Of a stretch of DNA of 64,000 bases, positions 15,639 to 24,180 are shown one piece after another. This DNA is from an uncultured Bacteroidota bacterium. GTDB taxonomy: Bacteria; Bacteroidota; Bacteroidia; Bacteroidales; P3. The translations under genes were made by a program, and so were the position numbers. The notes beneath the pieces were generated by a model. The model did no database searches. It was not told the origin of the DNA and saw only the letters and a list, made by a program, of their open reading frames with translations. Within the stretch, counting starts at the first letter, position 1. The number at the start of each line of letters is the position of its first letter. Where the stretch lies: assembly GCA_902788805.1 (NCBI GenBank), contig CADALO010000002.1, positions 1 to 64,000 on the forward strand. The letters are read 5' to 3'.

Positions 15639-18545
15639 CTATCTTACTGACGGCAGACATGCTGCGCGGCGACGCTCGTTGAGAGCCTTCGGTTTGGCGG
15701 TTCGGATATGTTTGTCGGACGCGGCAAGGGTGCCGTACCAGTCTTTGCCGTGGAGACGATAGTAGGTGCGGTCGTAGAGCGAGGCGTAATCTTCGGCATG
15801 GAGGTTGCCACGCTCCACTTCGCGCCATAGAAGGGCAAAGAACTCTTTATAGTCGCCTTTGGTCAGTTCGTCGGTCATCTTCTGCAGCAAGGGATAGGCA
15901 TGGTTCCATGCGTCGAGTTCGTAGCGGTGGTAGTTCTTGCCGCTTCGAAGCAGAGACTCGAAGTCGGAGCGGCTGGCAAGGGCAGCGGAGAGCACGGCAT
16001 CGTCCTCGTGGTTGAGGTAGCGCAGGTACTCGTCGCGCAGGTTGGCGTAATCGGCCAGCAGAGGCACAGAGAGAGTGTCGGGCAGCGAGTCGAGCCAAGC
16101 GTCCGGCTCGTAGCCGCAGAGCACTATGCGCTCCAGCACCTCATAGGTACTAATGAAAAGATATTGGTCGCTTTTTCCCCCATTCATTATGAGGGTTGAC
16201 ACAAAACGTTTTAAATCTCGAATGAAAGGATAGGTATTATGAAATATATGACAATATAGAACACTCGCTTTGTCAAATTCATTCTCGTCTAAATAGCCTT
16301 GAGCTTTAATTACTCCCCAAGGCTCAAGCTTATTACCTTTATAATAAAAATCAATATAGTTAGGTTCCGATGTATCTTGTAAAATAAAATAATCATTAAT
16401 ATCAATAGACATACGTTTCAGATAGTCATTTAATGGCTCCAATCCTATCTCTTCTCTTCTACTGTTAACATTTTTAATATCTGAAATAGGCAGATAATCT
16501 TTAGGATTTGTCGCTAGTTGTGTTCCATAAAGTTGTGGCAAACCTCTCATTGTCCTTGAGCGGTCTTCAAGATATGCCAACAAATTTTTTGTGGCATTGT
16601 TATCCATAACTGCCTTGCGGTATTCTTTTTCAAAGTCATAAATATAAGGTATTGCATGCTGGGCAATCAGCCATGCATTTCTACAGCCGGTATAGCCAAC
16701 ACGCTCCCATGTAGGAAAACCATATCTTTTAATAAGGGATTTTAGAAGTGTCAGATTAGTAGAATCAATTATTTGCCATTGGGTAAAAATAGAATCTTTT
16801 TGTTCTATGGAAAGATTGGGATTGTGTAATTCCGAACGAATAGCCTGGTCTCGTTCAACCATGACCTCCAAAGAATCCATATAGGGGTATATCTTCTTGA
16901 TTCCATATATTTTCGAAAGCGAATCCAATTGATTCCAGTCTTTTTCGTTCTTTAAGAACTCAACAGCATCCCATGTATCGATTAATTTTGAATTCCAACA
17001 TTTCCAATCTGTTGCACGAACAAGCTGCTTTTTGAAGGTCATTGTGTCACCACACAGAAACGAACTTATCATATAGTTATAGAGATTATTGTAATCAGGC
17101 ATATGTCCACCGAACAGGGAATCCATTCGCGCATAGAGTTCCATCTTCTCGCAGGGTGTCATGTCAGCACGTGACTGCCCGCAGATGTCCAGATAAGCCT
17201 TCCATTGTTCCGACTGGGCGGTTTCTATCATTTGCTGCAGTTCCTCGGCGGTGAAGCTGCGGAAGAGGTACTTGTAGCCGATTTCCAGCGGGATGTCGGG
17301 CAGCACTCCGCGGGGGCCGGTGGTGCCAAGGTAGCGGTTCTGCTTGTCGGAGCAGTAGAACGTCAGGCCGGAGTTTGGCAGTTTGCGCTGGTTGAGACGG
17401 ATGTAGGTGGTGGTGAGACCGCCGGTCTCCTCGCCGATGAGGGCTCCGAGGCGGTATTGCTTGACGAGGTTGACCATGACAATGGAGGCGGAGTAGGTGA
17501 AATGCGACTGGATGAAGTACAACCGTCCGCTATATTGCGGCTCCTCAGGCTGGAAAGTTCTGATGTAGCGGTCTTCGACAAGCTCTGAGGTGCCGTTGTA
17601 GGTGGTAGCAAAGTCGAACAGCACCGCCGAATCGGGCATCGCCGCGATGTGTTGCAGGAATCGGTAGCAGAACATGTCGTTGCCTCCTTGGTTCTGTGAG
17701 AGGTCGACAAAGAGGTGTCGGATGCCGAGGCGGTTGACGGAATCAATGAAGGCACCCATCTCCGTGTCGAACTGCTCCAGTCGCTCGTCGGGACGGCATT
17801 TGTTGAGTTCCAGCAGCGCGATGCCTTGCTGGGGGAAAATGTAGAAGTGCCACGGGATGTCCCGTTGGCTCACTCCACCGATATTGCTCTTGTCGCCGAT
17901 ATTCACAAGCCAGTGGTAAAGTGTCCGCCGGTCGAGTGTGACACGTTGCTCTCCTGTAGCGCTGCGATAGCGTATCTCCATCTCACGGCTGCAGCCATAG
18001 AATGCCCTATAATACCAGTGCAGATACTGCAGGCACAGGCTGTTGGTGAGAGCCTCACTCTCGTGGCTGACATAGGGCAACATATTACTTATAATCTCCG
18101 TTGACGGATGTCCCTCAATCGCAACAATCTCAGACCCCCGCAGGCTGTCGAGCATACCCTCGTAGTCGCTGAAGAAAAGCTTCCCATCGCGGTATTGGAC
18201 CACGCTGTATGGCGGGAAAGCCATCACGCTCATAGTGATTTGCTTCGACGGCGGCAACTCCGGCCAGCCCAACATCGTGTGTCCGTCGAAGTGTTGGTTC
18301 CATCGGGCGATGATGCGCCAGAAGTCCAGCTGCGTCATCGGATGGTCGAGCTGCGCCATCGTCTGTTTCTTCAACTCGTTGTAGCGCACCTCGCCGAGCG
18401 ACCACGTCGGGTTGGGGTGGACGCGCTCGTACTGCTCCATCATATAGACAAAATCCTCTCGCATCTGCGCCGAAGTGAGCGTGTCCTGCGCTGAAGTGAT
18501 GCTCATCGATAACACGAGGAATAGCAATGTGATTGTTTTCTTCAT
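15639..18545 (-). CDS. Secreted S41-type peptidase fused to a DUF6624 protein (chimeric)
   Basis: 968 residues with signal peptide MKKTITLLFLVLSMSITSAQ. Residues about 20-435 resemble S41 (C-terminal processing) peptidases: HFDGHTMLG near the start, FVDLSQNQGGND, and FTYSASIVMVNLV carrying the likely catalytic serine, then GEETGG. From about residue 443 (AQSEQWKAYLDICGQ) the chain becomes a copy of the upstream neighbour, joined exactly where that protein's signal peptide ends. Coding DNA for the join and for the last 170 residues is nearly identical to the neighbour, but the part between (16.2-17.1 kb) is far AT-richer and diverged. It appears to be a product of recombination between paralogues. 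The 16-nt spacing to both neighbours suggests an operon. Confidence 0.75.
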   Translation of the reverse strand: MKKTITLLFLVLSMSITSAQDTLTSAQMREDFVYMMEQYERVHPNPTWSLGEVRYNELKKQTMAQLDHPMTQLDFWRIIARWNQHFDGHTMLGWPELPPSKQITMSVMAFPPYSVVQYRDGKLFFSDYEGMLDSLRGSEIVAIEGHPSTEIISNMLPYVSHESEALTNSLCLQYLHWYYRAFYGCSREMEIRYRSATGEQRVTLDRRTLYHWLVNIGDKSNIGGVSQRDIPWHFYIFPQQGIALLELNKCRPDERLEQFDTEMGAFIDSVNRLGIRHLFVDLSQNQGGNDMFCYRFLQHIAAMPDSAVLFDFATTYNGTSELVEDRYIRTFQPEEPQYSGRLYFIQSHFTYSASIVMVNLVKQYRLGALIGEETGGLTTTYIRLNQRKLPNSGLTFYCSDKQNRYLGTTGPRGVLPDIPLEIGYKYLFRSFTAEELQQMIETAQSEQWKAYLDICGQSRADMTPCEKMELYARMDSLFGGHMPDYNNLYNYMISSFLCGDTMTFKKQLVRATDWKCWNSKLIDTWDAVEFLKNEKDWNQLDSLSKIYGIKKIYPYMDSLEVMVERDQAIRSELHNPNLSIEQKDSIFTQWQIIDSTNLTLLKSLIKRYGFPTWERVGYTGCRNAWLIAQHAIPYIYDFEKEYRKAVMDNNATKNLLAYLEDRSRTMRGLPQLYGTQLATNPKDYLPISDIKNVNSRREEIGLEPLNDYLKRMSIDINDYFILQDTSEPNYIDFYYKGNKLEPWGVIKAQGYLDENEFDKASVLYCHIFHNTYPFIRDLKRFVSTLIMNGGKSDQYLFISTYEVLERIVLCGYEPDAWLDSLPDTLSVPLLADYANLRDEYLRYLNHEDDAVLSAALASRSDFESLLRSGKNYHRYELDAWNHAYPLLQKMTDELTKGDYKEFFALLWREVERGNLHAEDYASLYDRTYYRLHGKDWYGTLAASDKHIRTAKPKALNERRRAACLPSVR
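15644..16150 (-). repeat. Paralogous DNA block, copy A (matches 18565-19096)
   Basis: The 3' coding ends of the S41 fusion gene and of the preceding gene are nearly identical in DNA. Copy B has an extra stretch of about 27-30 nt near its 3' end (encoding GVPSARPTTD). Identity drops sharply beyond the block. Confidence 0.8.
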
Positions 18546-18560
18546 GTTGTTTTTTCTTAT

Positions 18561-20294
18561 TTATCTTGCTGACGGCAGACAGGCTGCGCGGCGGCGGTCG
18601 TTGAGAGTCTTCGGCTTGGCTGTACGGATATGCTTGTCCGTTGTCGGCCGAGCTGACGGCACACCAGCGGTAAGGGTGCCGTACCAGTCTTTGCCGTGGA
18701 GGCGATAGTAGGTGCGGTCGTAAAGCGAGGCGTAATCTTCGGCGTGGATGTTGCCACGTTCCACTTCGCGCCAGAGGAGGGCGAAGAACGGTTCATAGTC
18801 GCGTTTGGTCAGTTCGTCGGTCATCTTCTGCAGCGAAGGATATGCGTGGTTCCAAGCATCGAGTTCGTAGCGGTGGTAGTTTTTGCCGCTTCGAAGCAGA
18901 GCCTCGAAGTCAGCGCGGTTGGCGAGGGCGGCGGAGAGCAGGGCGTCGTCCTCGTGGTTGAGGTAGCGCAGGTATTCGTCGCGCAGGTTGGCGTAGTCGG
19001 CCCGCAGGGGCACCGAGAGCGTGTCGGGCAACGATTGGAGCCAGGCGTCCGGCTCATAGCCACAAAGTACCATACGCTCCAGCACCTCGTAATGGCTGAT
19101 GTAGCAGTACTGGTCCCCCACGCACTCGCTACGCAGAAGGCATTCCAGGTAGCGCTTCAAGTCACGCACAAAGGGGTAGTGGTTCGAGAGCCGTGAGCAG
19201 AAGATGGGAATTGCTGCGCAGTAATCGCCTGTAGCCGTGTACGCCACGGCATCCGTCACCCCCTCCTGCTTATCTATGGGCTGCAGCGAAAACTGGTCGC
19301 CGAGGTAATAGTATCGCACATAGTCGTCGTCCATCTCTGTCAGCGGGTTGTCACTGTCCAGCATTCCATCTTCGGTCGAGGATTTCAGATAGCCTTCGAT
19401 ATAGTCCTCCAGCGGCGGCATAAGCATTTGTCCGCGACGGATATTGACGTTCTTGATGTCGGCGACTGGGCATTGCCACACGATGCGGTTGTTCTCACCG
19501 GTGGAAGAGAACTGCGTGCCGTAAAGCTGTGGCAGACCGCGCCCTGTGCGCAGACGGTCTTCAAGGTAGGCCAGGTTCGACGGGTCGGCGTTGGTGTCCG
19601 CCACCGCTTGACGCAGCTGCTTTACGTAGCCGTACTGAAACCACGGGTGCATATGCTGTGCGACGAGCCAGGCGTCGGCAGAGCCATAGGAGCAGACACG
19701 ATCCCATAAGGGGAAGCCCAGGGTGTCGATCAGCCACTTCAGCTTCACCAAATTGGCCGAGTCCACATCTCGCATCCTGCGTCCGAGCGAATCTTCCTCG
19801 GCAGGCGTGAACGAGCGGTTGTGGAAAGCGCGGCGCACGGCTTGGTCCTCCTCTTGCATCTGGTGGAGGGTTTCGGCATAGCTGTAGTCCTTCCTGCTGT
19901 GGACTGCCTGCTGGATGGAGTCCAGTTCCGGCCACCAGTCGCAGTCCTTCAAAAACTTGTATTGGTTTACGTAGTAGAACACCAGCGGGTTCCACCCTTT
20001 CCATCGGACCACGCGGTAGGCCAGCCGCTTGAATGTCGCCGTGTCGCCGCACTGCAGGGCAGCATCCATATAGTTCATTTCCACACTGCGCACCGGGATA
20101 TATCCATCGAACAGGGAGTCTATTCGCGCATAGACTTCCATCTTCTCACAGGGCGTCATATCGGTACGGAATTGCCCGCAGATGTCCAGATAAGCCTTCC
20201 ACTGTTCCGACTGGGCGTTTGCGACAAACGAGGACACAACAAGTGCCGCCAGCAGTATGATTCTCTTGTTTGCCTTTAGATCTTGAATTTTCAT
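18561..20294 (-). CDS. Secreted DUF6624-family protein
   Basis: 577 residues. An N-terminal hydrophobic stretch ending in FVANAQ is a signal peptide. The DUF6624-like domain is near the middle (VDSANLVKLKWLIDTLGFPL, then LAYLEDRLRTGRGLPQLYGTQ and DIKNVNIRR), about residues 170-285. The C-terminal part is predicted helical (LPDTLSVPLRADYANLRDEY) with no recognised motif. It is the first gene of a three-gene set in which the other two carry the same domain joined to peptidases; this one has no peptidase domain and may be the ancestral form. No promoter box of the usual kind is evident, but a 93-nt hairpin of 11-bp units lies about 190-285 nt upstream. The molecular role of DUF6624 is unknown to me. 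Confidence 0.7.
   Translation of the reverse strand: MKIQDLKANKRIILLAALVVSSFVANAQSEQWKAYLDICGQFRTDMTPCEKMEVYARIDSLFDGYIPVRSVEMNYMDAALQCGDTATFKRLAYRVVRWKGWNPLVFYYVNQYKFLKDCDWWPELDSIQQAVHSRKDYSYAETLHQMQEEDQAVRRAFHNRSFTPAEEDSLGRRMRDVDSANLVKLKWLIDTLGFPLWDRVCSYGSADAWLVAQHMHPWFQYGYVKQLRQAVADTNADPSNLAYLEDRLRTGRGLPQLYGTQFSSTGENNRIVWQCPVADIKNVNIRRGQMLMPPLEDYIEGYLKSSTEDGMLDSDNPLTEMDDDYVRYYYLGDQFSLQPIDKQEGVTDAVAYTATGDYCAAIPIFCSRLSNHYPFVRDLKRYLECLLRSECVGDQYCYISHYEVLERMVLCGYEPDAWLQSLPDTLSVPLRADYANLRDEYLRYLNHEDDALLSAALANRADFEALLRSGKNYHRYELDAWNHAYPSLQKMTDELTKRDYEPFFALLWREVERGNIHAEDYASLYDRTYYRLHGKDWYGTLTAGVPSARPTTDKHIRTAKPKTLNDRRRAACLPSAR
18565..19096 (-). repeat. Paralogous DNA block, copy B (matches 15644-16150)
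   Basis: Second copy of the block described at 15644-16150. A further short block at about 20150-20218 matches 17155-17213 and marks the other edge of the shared region. Confidence 0.8.
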
Positions 20295-20485
20295 AGTTTA
20301 ATCACAGAAACGCAGTAATGAGGTTTTTATTCTATAAGTAGCTTTTGAGGGGGTGAAAGTTCCAAAGACTTTTGTTAAGAAATGTTAAGTAGAACATAAT
20401 TCTCAGACTTTTAGAATTATAAAAGAAATAAACGATCGCCCAAGACACCGCATCACGTCAATTTCAAAAACAGACCAAGACCGTC

Positions 20486-20578
20486 TGTTGTCCGCTTGTT
20501 GTCCGCTTGATGTCCGCTTGTTGTCCGCTTTAAAAGCGGACAACAAGCGGACATCAAGCGGACAACAAGCGGACAACA
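20486..20578. repeat. 93-nt perfect hairpin made of 11-bp units
   Basis: Left arm 20486-20531 and right arm 20533-20578 are perfect inverted copies of 46 nt with a single A at the centre. Each arm is four 11-bp units: GTTGTCCGCTT, GTTGTCCGCTT, GATGTCCGCTT, GTTGTCCGCTT and their complements. It lies in the 400-bp gap (20295-20694) between a lipoprotein gene and the DUF6624 genes; apart from a terminator the rest of the gap shows nothing. Confidence 0.95.
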
Positions 20579-20633
20579 ACCAGTAAACTATGGCAAAGTC
20601 GGCGGAATAACTGGCATTCTACAAACTTTTACA

Positions 20634-20665
20634 TAAAAAAAGCGCCGGCAGGTAGCTGCCGGTGC
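20634..20665 (-). terminator. Terminator of the 181-residue lipoprotein gene
   Basis: On the minus strand a ten-bp GC-rich stem (arms 20656-20665 and 20642-20651, GCACCGGCAG / CTGCCGGCGC) with a 4-nt loop, then a run of T. A textbook intrinsic terminator. Confidence 0.85.
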
Positions 20666-20694
20666 CTAACTGATTGCAATTAAACTACGTTTTT

Positions 20695-21240
20695 TTAGTT
20701 AGCGCGGTTGTAAACCAAGGGGAAGTTGATTACGTTTGCAGTGTCCTCGGCAAGATAGAGGGGAAGTACAAAGGTGATGGCATCAGTGTTGTCGTCATAG
20801 GTGAAGGTGAGGTTTGCAACGTTACCGTTGTCGTCCTGGCCTACGAGATAGCCGGTGTGCGAGGCACCGTCGTATGAATACTCATAGTCAACACCCTGCA
20901 TCTGCTGCATCTGGTCGTTGTTGTCCAAGCCCCAGATTTCGACATTCTGCGAGAAGGTGAAGTGGGCATAGGTGCCGTCAAAGTTCAGGTAGGATTCGAT
21001 AATGGCATCGTCAATGCTGTCGACGCAGCCAATATTGAAGCCGGTAGCGGTGAGGAAGTCGGCCACGCTGACGCTGCAGTTCCAGTTGGTGTTGTGCAGG
21101 TCGGAGGTGCTCTTTACTCTCGTGTTGGTAACTTCGTTGTTCGAGTTGTTGCCAGGGTTAACGATGTTTTCTTCTTTCTGGCAAGCAGTCATTGCGAGTG
21201 CCAAGGTTGCGATGGCAACGATAATGATGTTTTTCTTCAT
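20695..21240 (-). CDS. Lipoprotein of unknown function
   Basis: 181 residues. The start IIIVAIATLALAMTAC gives a lipoprotein signal peptide with the lipobox cysteine at C20. The mature part begins with a low-complexity Asn/Gly stretch and then an acidic domain (DLHNTNWNCSVSVADFLTAT; FDGTYAHFTFSQ; VANLTFTYDDNTDAITFVLP) that looks like a beta-rich fold of the lipocalin-like type seen in Bacteroidales lipoproteins; this is impression, not recognition. It is probably anchored in the outer membrane. Followed by a good terminator, with no close same-strand partner upstream (97 nt). Confidence 0.7.
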   Translation of the reverse strand: MKKNIIIVAIATLALAMTACQKEENIVNPGNNSNNEVTNTRVKSTSDLHNTNWNCSVSVADFLTATGFNIGCVDSIDDAIIESYLNFDGTYAHFTFSQNVEIWGLDNNDQMQQMQGVDYEYSYDGASHTGYLVGQDDNGNVANLTFTYDDNTDAITFVLPLYLAEDTANVINFPLVYNRAN

Positions 21241-21337
21241 TTTAGTGATTGTTTAATTAGTTATAATTTTGATTGATTGTTTTCACTTATAAGAGCGTAA
21301 GAAGTCGCCTAAAAACTACAAGGAGTGGAAAAAAAAT

Positions 21338-22300
21338 TTAGTTTGCGTGTCTTTCGAACTCAATTACAGTATAGTTAGTGTTGTTTATTTGCGAGATGAT
21401 CATTGTCTGAGGCGAGACCCAGTTGATGCTCCAGCATCCGCCTCCGGGGAGCAGGGAGCAGCAAAGGTTGCCGTCGGCATCGGTTGTCCAGGTACCGCTT
21501 TCGGTAGTGCCGCTGCTAGTGCGGGTCACGGTGCCGTCGTCACTAAAATTATAGATATCTCCAACATTCTGCGTAGAGTCGAGTGAGCTCTGGATATAGG
21601 TCAGTTCCCATACGTTGGCTATTGCGCTCTCGCTGACCGACGTCAGGTTGAGCACCAGATACTCTGTGCTATCGTCCAGCTGGCGTGTCTCTATGGTGCC
21701 GCAGAGGGTCATAGTGTCGCCGCTTTCATAATTGCTGCCGCACAGCATAGTATAGCCGTTCTTTTCGAGCACCAGCAGAGTGTCGTCGCTGATTTGCAAC
21801 GCCGGCACAAGGGCCGTGGTCATCATCCCGTAATCGCCGATGGGCATCTCCACGCAGGTAAGCACACCCGTATAGCAATCATAGTCCCCGTGCGTGATAG
21901 GTATGGTAAGATATGCTACGCCGTTCCACTTGCCTGTGCGGTCGTCATAGCTAACATTGACAGTCTTTCCTTCTTTCTCCATAGCCTTCATCCAGCGCTT
22001 CAGTTCATTGCGATCGGAAGTGCTGATTGACGGGGCTTCCTTCGACGCCACAGAGCTGTGGTTGCCGAGGCTATAGAAGGCAACCTGTTCGCCCGACATC
22101 GCGTAGTCGCAGAAGCTCTCAAGCAGAGCATCCCATTCGCTGTCGCCACTCACGGTGCGATGCAGCTCTTTGTCGCCTACGGTATAGATTACTGTACGCT
22201 CTGCAGCGTCATTTTGTATCGGTTTGTTATCTTTTTCCCCGCAGGAGGCAAGGCCGGCAACGGCTAATACCAAAGCAAATAATTTGAATATCCTGTTCAT
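21338..22300 (-). CDS. Lipoprotein of unknown function
   Basis: 320 residues with signal FKLFALVLAVAGLASC and lipobox cysteine at about C20. The C-terminal third (YNFSDDGTVTRTSSGTTESG, TWTTDADGNLCCSLL) has the alternating pattern of a lipocalin-like beta barrel. The N-terminal part has no recognised motif. Gap of 12 nt to the upstream lipoprotein gene, so likely co-transcribed with it, with the 91-residue gene and with the ECF sigma factor gene, on one minus-strand unit. A sigma-factor regulon linked to envelope state is plausible. Confidence 0.65.
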   Translation of the reverse strand: MNRIFKLFALVLAVAGLASCGEKDNKPIQNDAAERTVIYTVGDKELHRTVSGDSEWDALLESFCDYAMSGEQVAFYSLGNHSSVASKEAPSISTSDRNELKRWMKAMEKEGKTVNVSYDDRTGKWNGVAYLTIPITHGDYDCYTGVLTCVEMPIGDYGMMTTALVPALQISDDTLLVLEKNGYTMLCGSNYESGDTMTLCGTIETRQLDDSTEYLVLNLTSVSESAIANVWELTYIQSSLDSTQNVGDIYNFSDDGTVTRTSSGTTESGTWTTDADGNLCCSLLPGGGCWSINWVSPQTMIISQINNTNYTVIEFERHAN

Positions 22301-22312
22301 TTCTTTTTTTAT

Positions 22313-22741
22313 TTATTTGTGTAAGTTGTTCAATTGGTAATCCAAAAGGGCATCGTATTGCTCTTCGTTGTCGATACGGTAGATGCCCACCGTGCGGCGC
22401 TCGGGCAGAGCCACCACACGCAGCACCGGGTTGCTGTCCCACGACGTGCGTACCGACGGATGGCCGATCGGTGCCAGCCACGAGGTGGAACCGCTGTCGA
22501 TGCGTATGTCGAACTCGGCGACTATCTGCTGCCAGGCGCTGTCGTTGTCGGCAACGAGCATCACTACATCGACGCTCACCGTGTCGCACAACTCGAAGTC
22601 AGTCACCTGTGCGACTGCCAGGCCTGGCTGCGAAGCATACTTGTGGTATATGTCTCCGGGCTGCTCGCCTGTTCCCGACGAGCATCCGATGAGCACCGCC
22701 AGCTGCAGAAGTGTTGTTAATATCAATAGTATTCGTTTCAT
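22313..22741 (-). CDS. Small lipoprotein of unknown function
   Basis: 142 residues from the ATG at 22741 (MKRILLILTTLLQLAVLIGC); another ATG two codons upstream is possible. The lipobox cysteine is at about C20. The mature part (VTDFELCDTVSVDVVMLVADND, IDSGSTSWLAPIG, LRVVALPERRTVGIYRID) has no recognised family. Ten nucleotides separate it from the 91-residue gene upstream, consistent with one operon starting at the ECF sigma factor. Confidence 0.6.
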   Translation of the reverse strand: MKRILLILTTLLQLAVLIGCSSGTGEQPGDIYHKYASQPGLAVAQVTDFELCDTVSVDVVMLVADNDSAWQQIVAEFDIRIDSGSTSWLAPIGHPSVRTSWDSNPVLRVVALPERRTVGIYRIDNEEQYDALLDYQLNNLHK

Positions 22742-22751
22742 ATACATTCCT

Positions 22752-23027
22752 TTAAACAGTCATCAGTATTTCCGATGTAAGGCTGACCCATTGCGCTTCG
22801 GCAATGTCGCCGCGGTTGCTGTACACCTTGCCGTAGCCGCTGTGGTGAGGCATAAGTGTCGGTATCGCCACCGCCATCATCACGGCCAGAACTACCGCAA
22901 AACCCGAATTGCGGCGTTGCTTGGCGCGCCACACAGGGTATTCCTGCGACAGCTTGGCGGCATAGCCTTCCACCTCGGCGCGCTGCCATAGTCGGTCAAA
23001 CTCTTCATTGGTCATTGTTCGTCTCAT
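22752..23027 (-). CDS. Small single-pass membrane protein downstream of an ECF sigma factor
   Basis: 91 residues (or 87 from the second ATG, MTNEEF). The first 40 residues are charged and helical (FDRLWQRAEVEGYAAKLSQE), then one membrane segment (FAVVLAVMMAVAIPTLM), then a short outer tail. Size, topology and position 10 nt after the sigma gene suggest a small anti-sigma-like regulator, but no anti-sigma motif is recognisable. Confidence 0.55.
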   Translation of the reverse strand: MRRTMTNEEFDRLWQRAEVEGYAAKLSQEYPVWRAKQRRNSGFAVVLAVMMAVAIPTLMPHHSGYGKVYSNRGDIAEAQWVSLTSEILMTV

Positions 23028-23037
23028 ATTTTGTCTT

Positions 23038-23505
23038 TTATTTAAAGTAACTTCTCAATTTATCTTTCACACGCACCAGTCGCACACTTACATTCTTCAC
23101 CGTCAATCCGGTCATCTCAGCGATCTCCTCGTAGTTGTAACCCTCGAGCTGCAGCTTCACAATCGAGCGGTCAGGTTCGTCGAGGAGCTCTATTCGTTCG
23201 TGCAACTCGTTGATCAAGTTGCGGTCGTCGGCTTCGCGGTCATACTCGTCCGACAGAGAGTCGAGCTCACGGGTGCGCCGAAGGGTATCGATCATAGCAT
23301 TGCGGCTTATGCGCCACACCAGTGCTGCCTGCTGCGGGCCTGCCGACAAGGACAACAGCCGCTCGCTGTCGCGCCACAATGCCACGCTTGCATCCTGCAA
23401 CAAATCATCAGCCTCAACGCCCTTCCGACTAAAATGACGGCAAAGCGTGAACAGAAGTCCGTTGTAGCGGTGCAGCAATATTTCAAAAGGATCCTTCGGC
23501 TTCAC
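23038..23505 (-). CDS. ECF-type RNA polymerase sigma factor
   Basis: 155 residues with the two usual parts. Region 2 includes LCRHFSRKGVEADDLLQDAS (core binding and -10 recognition); region 4 includes the helix-turn-helix YNYEEIAEMTGLTVKNVSVR. Length is typical of the group. It heads a minus-strand set of a small membrane protein and two lipoproteins, so it probably directs their expression or responds to an envelope signal. A weak -7-like box (TAGTTTTTG) is upstream but no convincing -33 element. Confidence 0.85.
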   Translation of the reverse strand: MKPKDPFEILLHRYNGLLFTLCRHFSRKGVEADDLLQDASVALWRDSERLLSLSAGPQQAALVWRISRNAMIDTLRRTRELDSLSDEYDREADDRNLINELHERIELLDEPDRSIVKLQLEGYNYEEIAEMTGLTVKNVSVRLVRVKDKLRSYFK

Positions 23506-23593
23506 AATTATAATAACGCATTATTATTTCCAAAAACTACATCAAGATGTATTTTTTTTGCCAAACAAAGAAAAAAGATTGTCTTTAATGTCG

Positions 23594-23628
23594 GAAAAAA
23601 CATTCAGGCGGCTTGGCTCCGCCTGAAT
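23594..23628 (-). terminator. Terminator of the sod-tonB operon
   Basis: On the minus strand ATTCAGGCGG (23628-23619) pairs perfectly with CCGCCTGAAT (23611-23602) across a 7-nt loop and is followed by a T-run (GTTTTTT). It starts 14 nt after the TonB-like stop. Confidence 0.85.
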
Positions 23629-23641
23629 ATATCAAGTTCTG

Positions 23642-24178
23642 CTACCACTCTCTGGCCCGCCAGCCATCCACCTCTGTTTCACTTCCTGGGTTCAGCGGGT
23701 CGGTGGCCATAATCGGCTTTTGCCAGTAGATGAACAGGCCGCGGTTCTTCTGCAAGTCAAAGTGTATCGGCAGCGTGTATTCCATTTTGACGACCTTGCC
23801 TGCCAGCTTGCCGGGAATCCATTTGGGCATACTCTTAACGAGCTGCAAGGCTTCCTTGCCGCAGCGACGGCCTATATCACGAACAACACGGGGATTGAGT
23901 ATCGTCCCGTCGGTATCGACATAGAAAGCGACCAGCACCGTACCGCCAATATTGGTGCGAGGGTAGCGCAGATTGCTTTCGATGAACTCGTTCAGTGCCT
24001 CTTCGCCGCCAGGGAACATCGGAGGCATCTCTATCGTGACAAACGCTCCATAATAGGTCGATGAATCCGTATCGCCTATATGCTGCACGTGCGACTGCGC
24101 ACAGACAGCCCCGCTCACCCCGACAAAAAGGCAAGCAAAAACGAGCAGCTTGCGAAGAATACCCGTGCCGAAGCTCAT
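23642..24178 (-). CDS. TonB-like energy transducer protein (C-terminal domain)
   Basis: 178 residues with a signal or anchor segment at the start (LLVFACLFVGVSGAVCAQ). The rest is a TonB C-terminal domain: MFPGGEEALNEFIESNLRYP, GTVLVAFYVDTDGTI, and WIPGKLAGKVVKMEYTLPI, the standard Bacteroidota pattern. There is no proline-rich linker, so it is a short form that is probably secreted to the periplasm rather than a full ExbBD-coupled TonB. It begins 2 nt after the superoxide dismutase stop and ends before a strong terminator, so both are one transcript. The reason for the pairing is unclear. Confidence 0.8.
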   Translation of the reverse strand: MSFGTGILRKLLVFACLFVGVSGAVCAQSHVQHIGDTDSSTYYGAFVTIEMPPMFPGGEEALNEFIESNLRYPRTNIGGTVLVAFYVDTDGTILNPRVVRDIGRRCGKEALQLVKSMPKWIPGKLAGKVVKMEYTLPIHFDLQKNRGLFIYWQKPIMATDPLNPGSETEVDGWRAREW

Positions 24179-24180
24179 AA

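Noticed and set aside
15618..15828. N-terminal extension of the M1-peptidase-like gene into the preceding gene
   Set aside because: It overlaps the S41 fusion gene by about 190 bp and is Arg-rich non-homologous text; a proper signal peptide starts at 15618.
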